Shown one piece after another: positions 63,643 to 64,000 of a DNA stretch of 64,000 nt (position 1 is the stretch's first letter; each line of letters begins with the position of its first letter). Source of the stretch: Desulfuromonas sp. AOP6 (GTDB lineage: Bacteria > Desulfobacterota > Desulfuromonadia > Desulfuromonadales > SZUA-540); the NCBI RefSeq assembly GCF_009731355.2, contig NZ_AP022810.1, forward strand, positions 1,082,001 through 1,146,000, written 5' to 3'. The notes below the pieces were generated by a model. That model worked only from the letters and a program-made list of their open reading frames with translations, made no database searches and had not been told where the DNA came from. The position numbers and the translations under genes are program-made.

Positions 63643-63735
63643 ATTTAACCATTTAATTCAGCGGCCGGCGATACAGCAGTGGTGCTCGAAAAATTTCTAC
63701 TAAGCATATGACCGCTATGCCGCCGCTGAGAAATT
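63643..63735 (+). other. Partial attC abutting a REP-like element
   Basis: ATTTAAC (63643-63649, RYYYAAC) is followed by TTCAGCGGCCGGCGAT, which pairs with GCCGCCGCTGAGAA (about 63719-63732) as attC arms. The right core is missing; its place is taken by AAATTAGGGACAATCCCC, an inverted REP-like motif (63736-63748). Confidence 0.5.
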
Positions 63736-63907
63736 AGGGACAATCCCCATATTATCGCTTGGGGGCGGTTAGAGCACATGCTCTTGAGGTACACAAAAAG
63801 GGTCAGGCCTGACAAATGGGTTTATTCGCCTAGAAACTGCGGGCTACCCCGCAAAAATCAAACAGAATAAAAAAATGGGGGAGTGTCCCTAATTTTTCCT
63901 AATTTTT
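63736..63907. repeat. REP-like motifs at the right end of the accessory segment
   Basis: AGGGACAATCCCC (63736-63748, inverted), a perfect 12-base palindrome GTCAGGCCTGAC (63802-63813), and a direct copy GGGGAGTGTCCCT (63878-63890) with a doubled TAATTTTTCC tail. No ORF is credible in this stretch. Confidence 0.7.
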
Positions 63908-63999
63908 CCGAGGTTGGCGGTAACGATGGCGACACCTCAGGAATTTCCTGACTTTCCTTTATTTTCATTTGCGGTGGGATGGGTGAGATTAAAAAGCGT
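63908..63999. repeat. 92-bp direct repeat, copy 2
   Basis: Gap-free partner of 60313-60404 with eight mismatches, including the palindrome TCAGGAATTTCCTGA (63937-63951). The window ends here, so further copies may follow. Confidence 0.88.
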
Positions 64000-64000
64000 A

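Noticed and set aside
60304-64000. CRISPR array in the repeat-rich segment
   Set aside because: The tandem units at 60978-61046 abut without spacers, and other copies are irregularly spaced and in both orientations; no cas genes are present.

Overview
The window reads as chromosomal DNA of a Desulfuromonadales-type bacterium (Desulfuromonas/Geobacter relatives, former Deltaproteobacteria). The evidence is an Ach1-type acetate:succinyl-CoA CoA-transferase, an NrfHA cytochrome c nitrite reductase, a MglA Ras-like GTPase with SPOR and PATAN-like neighbours, an HrcA/CIRCE-controlled rpoH, a GEMM riboswitch and many small zinc-ribbon proteins. This placement is inferred from gene content; no 16S gene is present. 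I saw no rRNA or tRNA gene and no complete insertion sequence.

Layout. 0-9 kb: an RNase E/G with a long basic tail, an ABC-F ATPase, a ParA-like ATPase with an added zinc-type domain, a methyltransferase, a PATAN-like protein and an OmpA lipoprotein. 9.3-17.2 kb: cofactor genes (nadC, birA, coaX), an EF-G paralogue, a SPOR protein, a helical protein and mglA. 17.3-20.9 kb: a sigma54 activator followed by nrfHA, with phased GTAAC motifs and a candidate sigma54 promoter between them. 21.3-25.9 kb: acyl-CoA synthetase under a PsrA-type palindrome, an M24 peptidase, and an outer-membrane barrel with a candidate sigma54 promoter. 26-35.7 kb: pncB, a sirtuin, YbaK, rhomboid, acyl-ACP thioesterase, a DUF362 ferredoxin, a lipase, xerC and a glycosyltransferase/deacetylase pair. 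35.7-43.4 kb: acetate CoA-transferase, bamD, rpoH with CIRCE, crcB/DUF190/terB, an OmpA porin and an EamA transporter. 43.5-50.7 kb: pyrimidine salvage (udp-cdd), msrA and a run of small genes (HNH, mscL, DUF2007, yciH, GIY-YIG, arfB, SYLF). 50.8-55.2 kb: a chemoreceptor, then an HD-GYP receptor preceded by a GEMM riboswitch plus terminator. 55.4-60.3 kb: a conserved hypothetical and two divergent radical-SAM proteins.

The last 3.6 kb (60.3-64.0 kb) is different. It is AT-richer, flanked by a 92-bp direct repeat about 91% identical, and peppered with a short REP-like motif (seven copies here, none noticed elsewhere). It carries four small genes: a secreted Ltp-type protein, a one-TM protein, an effector-associated-domain/NDT-TIR-like protein, and an AbiJ_N4-HEPN-like protein. 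A well-formed integron attC site lies between the second and third genes. The third gene is bounded by perfectly complementary core sites (GTTAAGC at its start, GCTTAAC at its end), the signature of a mobile gene cassette. I read this as a degraded or repeat-invaded integron cassette array carrying candidate antiphage genes. It is the most novel part of the window.

Regulation visible in sequence: CIRCE on rpoH, GEMM control of an HD-GYP phosphodiesterase, enhancer-like sites upstream of nrfHA, a fatty-acid-type operator on the acyl-CoA synthetase, and several intrinsic terminators.
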